A stretch of DNA of 7,367 nucleotides, taken from contig DUIS01000005.1 in assembly GCA_013330215.1 (NCBI GenBank), positions 1-7,367 on the forward strand, read 5' to 3'. Under the pieces are notes generated by a model. The model made no database searches and was not told the origin of the DNA. It saw nothing but the letters and a program-made list of their open reading frames with translations. Positions 5,887 to 7,367 of this stretch are shown in pieces (the stretch's first letter is position 1; the number at the start of each line of letters is the position of its first letter). The position numbers and the translations under genes were made by a program. Source of the DNA: Microcaldota archaeon. Lineage in GTDB: Archaea; Micrarchaeota; Micrarchaeia; Micrarchaeales; Micrarchaeaceae.

Positions 5887-5984
5887 GCAGGGATGGCGGA
5901 GCTCGGTCAAACGCGACGGACTCAAGATCCGTTGGCTTAGGTCTACGGGAGTTCAAAAGGCTTGAACAAATCTCCCTCCCTGCA
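5887..5984 (+). tRNA. tRNA-Leu(CAA) with a 13-nt T-loop insertion
   Basis: This class II (long variable arm) tRNA reads Leu UUG codons. Acceptor arms GCAGGGA (5887-5893) and TCCCTGC (5977-5983) pair perfectly, with A5984 as discriminator and no encoded CCA. The D-stem is GCG/CGC, with GG in the loop. The anticodon stem ACGGA/TCCGT encloses CTCAAGA, giving anticodon CAA (5923-5925). The variable arm TGGCTTAGGTCTAC has a short GGC/GTC stem. The T-stem is GGGAG (5947-5951)/CTCCC (5972-5976), but the loop is 20 nt instead of 7. Removing 13 nt restores the canonical loop TTCAAAT. No insertion is present in the anticodon loop. Identification as tRNA-Leu is firm; the insertion is best read as a non-canonical archaeal intron. 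Confidence 0.92.
5957..5969 (+). other. Probable 13-nt tRNA intron in the T-loop
   Basis: Deleting 13 nt leaves TTCAAAT. Because of repeated A residues the borders may slide by a few bases; the placement given is after tRNA position 58, and 59/60 is equally possible. In the precursor, TTCAA (5952-5956) pairs with TTGAA (5962-5966), leaving a 5-nt loop AAGGC and a 5-nt bulge CAAAT next to the T-stem. This resembles a relaxed bulge-helix-loop substrate of the archaeal splicing endonuclease rather than the full bulge-helix-bulge. Confidence 0.7.
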
Positions 5985-6006
5985 TAGTCATGATCTGGGT
6001 GTTAAT

Positions 6007-6666
6007 ATGTCAAAAAAGAAGCAAACAAAACAGACAAAAAGACCAAAACTTAGGGACTCTAAGATTTTCGATATTCCGAACTACGCCCAGACAGAGGAAT
6101 TCACAAGTTCCGCAGCCTCGGCAATGATGGTGCTCAAGTACCTGAACAAGAACCTCAAGATGAAGAAGGAGCTTGAGTTCCAGATATGGCAGGAAGCGGT
6201 AAACGGAAGCGTATGGCACGGCTCAAGGTACGGACTGGCATATGCGCTCGCAAAGAGGGGCGCAAGGACCCAGATAATAAGCAACGCGAAGGATGAGGGC
6301 TACGAGAAGAAGCTCGCGGTCTACGAGGGCATAAACCTGGACACGCTTAGCGCATCATTCAAGGAGATAAAGGAGAAGACAAAGGAGTTCAAGATAAAGG
6401 AGGAATCAGGCCAGACAACAATAAACCTTATAAAGAAGATACTCAACGGTGGCAAGATACCTATAGTGCTTGTAAACGCGAGCGTGCTGAACCCGTATCT
6501 CGAGCCATCACCCCACTGGGTGGTAGTAAAGGGCTATGACAAGGACACATTCTACATAAACGACCCTTATTCGGACAGCACCATAACAATGGAGCCGCAG
6601 GTCTTCAAGGGAGCACTTGGCTTCGAGAAGGAATACCACATGATTACGGTAAGCTCGAAGAAGTAA
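6007..6666 (+). CDS. Peptidase C39-like family protein with Ser at the catalytic Cys position
   Basis: This 219-residue protein resembles the C39-like papain-fold family (DUF3335 type). IPNYAQTEEFTSSAASAMM (23-41) aligns with the family's Q-x4-TCGPA motif: the oxyanion Gln28 is kept, but the nucleophile Cys is Ser34. The middle segment LEFQIWQEAVNGSVWHGS...YGLAYALAKRGA matches the family's LWREAT...GPYGLALAAWRRG region. The catalytic His is in SPHWVVVKGYD (His170) and the Asp in YINDP (Asp186). The N-terminal 16 residues are a basic Lys/Gln/Thr tail with no signal peptide. It may be a pseudopeptidase or a serine-dependent variant. The frame is open back to a TTG at 5962 inside the tRNA, but the ATG at 6007 has GGGTG with GGT six bases before it. 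There is no terminator between the tRNA and this gene, so they may share a transcript. Confidence 0.82.
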   Translation: MSKKKQTKQTKRPKLRDSKIFDIPNYAQTEEFTSSAASAMMVLKYLNKNLKMKKELEFQIWQEAVNGSVWHGSRYGLAYALAKRGARTQIISNAKDEGYEKKLAVYEGINLDTLSASFKEIKEKTKEFKIKEESGQTTINLIKKILNGGKIPIVLVNASVLNPYLEPSPHWVVVKGYDKDTFYINDPYSDSTITMEPQVFKGALGFEKEYHMITVSSKK

Positions 6667-6688
6667 GTACATTCCTAACTCGCATAAT

Positions 6689-6709
6689 AGTAGGTCTCAC
6701 TAACCTACT
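6689..6709. terminator. Bidirectional hairpin between the C39-like gene and CYTH copy 2
   Basis: AGTAGGT (6689-6695) and ACCTACT (6703-6709) form a perfect 7-bp stem with a 7-nt loop in the 38-nt gap between convergent genes. The right arm contains the CYTH stop codon TAG on the minus strand. The T-runs on either side are weak, so this could be an mRNA 3'-end stabiliser instead of a true terminator. Confidence 0.5.
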
Positions 6710-7280
6710 TGTTGTATTTACCAAGTAGTTTCTTTAGTCTTGGCTCGTTCTTCTCTACAACTTTTCTAAAGTCCAGTCCGTAGTTCTTATATATCCTGTC
6801 GATTGAGGCACTGCCAAAAAATTTACCTTTTATTCCGAGCCTTTTGTACACCGCTTTTAATAATTTCATAGAAGGTGCCTCTATCTCCAGAAAAGCCGGT
6901 ATCTCCGGCCATTTGTCTATCGTGATATACGCCTGCCCCAACGTATAAGCGTCCCTCTCGTTCTCGAAATACACAACTTTTGAGCCTGCAATCTTGCTCA
7001 TAATCTTTACAGCATCTACAAAATTGTTCGTTTTTACTTCGTACTCCTCCAGTGCGCCGAAGTCCTTTTCAGCTTCCATTTCTTTTAGTGTTATGGTGGT
7101 ATCTTTCCCGTCTGTGCGTACCCTAATCCACGAATGTCCGCTTCCTATATCTCCTTCAAGCATGAACTCTATTCTCTTAAACTTATATTTTCCAACATGC
7201 TTGGCTCTCAATTCCTTCAACCGCTTGATTACCGCACTTTTTTCTATATCTAGTATCTCCACTTCCCTTTCTTTACTCAT
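6705..7280 (-). CDS. CYTH-domain protein, copy 2, with variant ExExE signature
   Basis: This second CYTH (triphosphate tunnel) protein has 191 residues and is clearly paralogous to the one at 2665-3222. Shared blocks are WxRxRTDGK/WFRIRSDGK (here Arg53, Arg55), TLK (Lys66), YFENERDAYTL, ITIDKWPEIP (119-128) and LEIE (131-134). Identical 18-nt DNA occurs at 2860-2877 and 6906-6923. The N-terminal signature reads EREVE (4-8), so the last position of ExExK is Glu instead of Lys, which should alter binding of the triphosphate or metal. The C-terminus is an extra basic tail after the domain (about 170-191). The start has GGTG with GGT six bases before ATG and a strong TATA box upstream. The substrate is unknown. 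Confidence 0.9.
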   Translation of the reverse strand: MSKEREVEILDIEKSAVIKRLKELRAKHVGKYKFKRIEFMLEGDIGSGHSWIRVRTDGKDTTITLKEMEAEKDFGALEEYEVKTNNFVDAVKIMSKIAGSKVVYFENERDAYTLGQAYITIDKWPEIPAFLEIEAPSMKLLKAVYKRLGIKGKFFGSASIDRIYKNYGLDFRKVVEKNEPRLKKLLGKYNK

Positions 7281-7311
7281 CGCTACACCAACCCGACAGT
7301 ACTTAACAGTA

Positions 7312-7323
7312 ATATTATATAAA
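7312..7323 (-). promoter_or_regulatory. TATA box of CYTH copy 2
   Basis: On the minus strand TTTATATAATAT is centred about 38 nt before the ATG at 7280, predicting a leader of roughly 12 nt that carries the GGTG ribosome site. The same bases read on the plus strand as TTATATAAA, about 26-35 nt before ATG codons at 7349 and 7354. A divergent rightward gene could therefore begin at the window edge, but only four codons of it would be visible. Confidence 0.7.
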
Positions 7324-7367
7324 CTTTTACGGGCGGCAGCGCATTGTCATGCCATGCTTTCTTTAAC

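Noticed and set aside
5660..5956. Minus-strand ORF of 98 codons over the glycosyltransferase end and tRNA
   Set aside because: It overlaps a structurally certain tRNA and a real CDS and has no recognisable domain; its sequence is mostly the tRNA read in reverse.
5962..6006. Upstream TTG start for the C39-like gene
   Set aside because: It lies inside the tRNA (T-arm and acceptor stem), and the extra 15 residues match nothing in the family. The ATG at 6007 has a well-spaced GGGTG.
7346..7367. Start of a rightward gene at the right edge (ATG 7349 or 7354)
   Set aside because: The 7349 frame stops after five codons and the 7354 frame shows only four codons before the edge; not enough to call a gene.

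Overview
This window looks like a piece of chromosome from an archaeon, probably a small-genome DPANN-type lineage (Micrarchaeota-like is my best guess; the phylum is an inference). Supporting signs are the archaeal/eukaryal-type tyrosyl-tRNA synthetase, TATA-box promoters about 26 nt upstream of transcripts, a tRNA gene without encoded CCA that carries a short insertion inside the T-loop, frequent AGG/ATA codons, and short intergenic gaps.

Layout from left to right. (1) Leftward two-gene unit: a MacB/LolD-type ABC transporter ATPase (443-1144) overlaps by 4 bp the start of a secreted, sequon-rich protein that runs off the left edge (1-446). (2) A divergent promoter region (1145-1307). (3) Rightward: a 72-aa double-CxxC protein (1308-1526) and tyrosyl-tRNA synthetase (1569-2651), the latter with a TATA box placed for a leaderless mRNA. 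(4) Leftward: a CYTH/triphosphate-tunnel protein (2665-3222), convergent with tyrS. Its promoter is AT-rich and palindromic. (5) Rightward operon: a sulfatase/alkaline-phosphatase-superfamily enzyme whose real N-terminus appears to begin at a CTG codon (3385-4593), overlapping by 4 bp a GT4 glycosyltransferase (4590-5723). (6) A 163-nt gap with several TATA elements, then tRNA-Leu(CAA) with a 13-nt T-loop insertion (5887-5984). (7) Only 22 nt downstream and without a terminator between them, a C39-peptidase-like protein that has Ser in place of the catalytic Cys (6007-6666). (8) Leftward: a second CYTH paralogue (6705-7280) with a variant ExExE signature.

The secreted sequon-rich protein, the glycosyltransferase and the sulfatase-like enzyme all point to cell-surface biology. 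tyrS and tRNA-Leu are housekeeping. The two CYTH proteins and the C39-like protein are not functionally resolved. No CRISPR array, insertion sequence, integrase or phage gene is visible.

A recurring pattern is that six genes place GGT exactly six nucleotides before the start codon. This rule supports several start choices and is the main reason for proposing the CTG start of the sulfatase.
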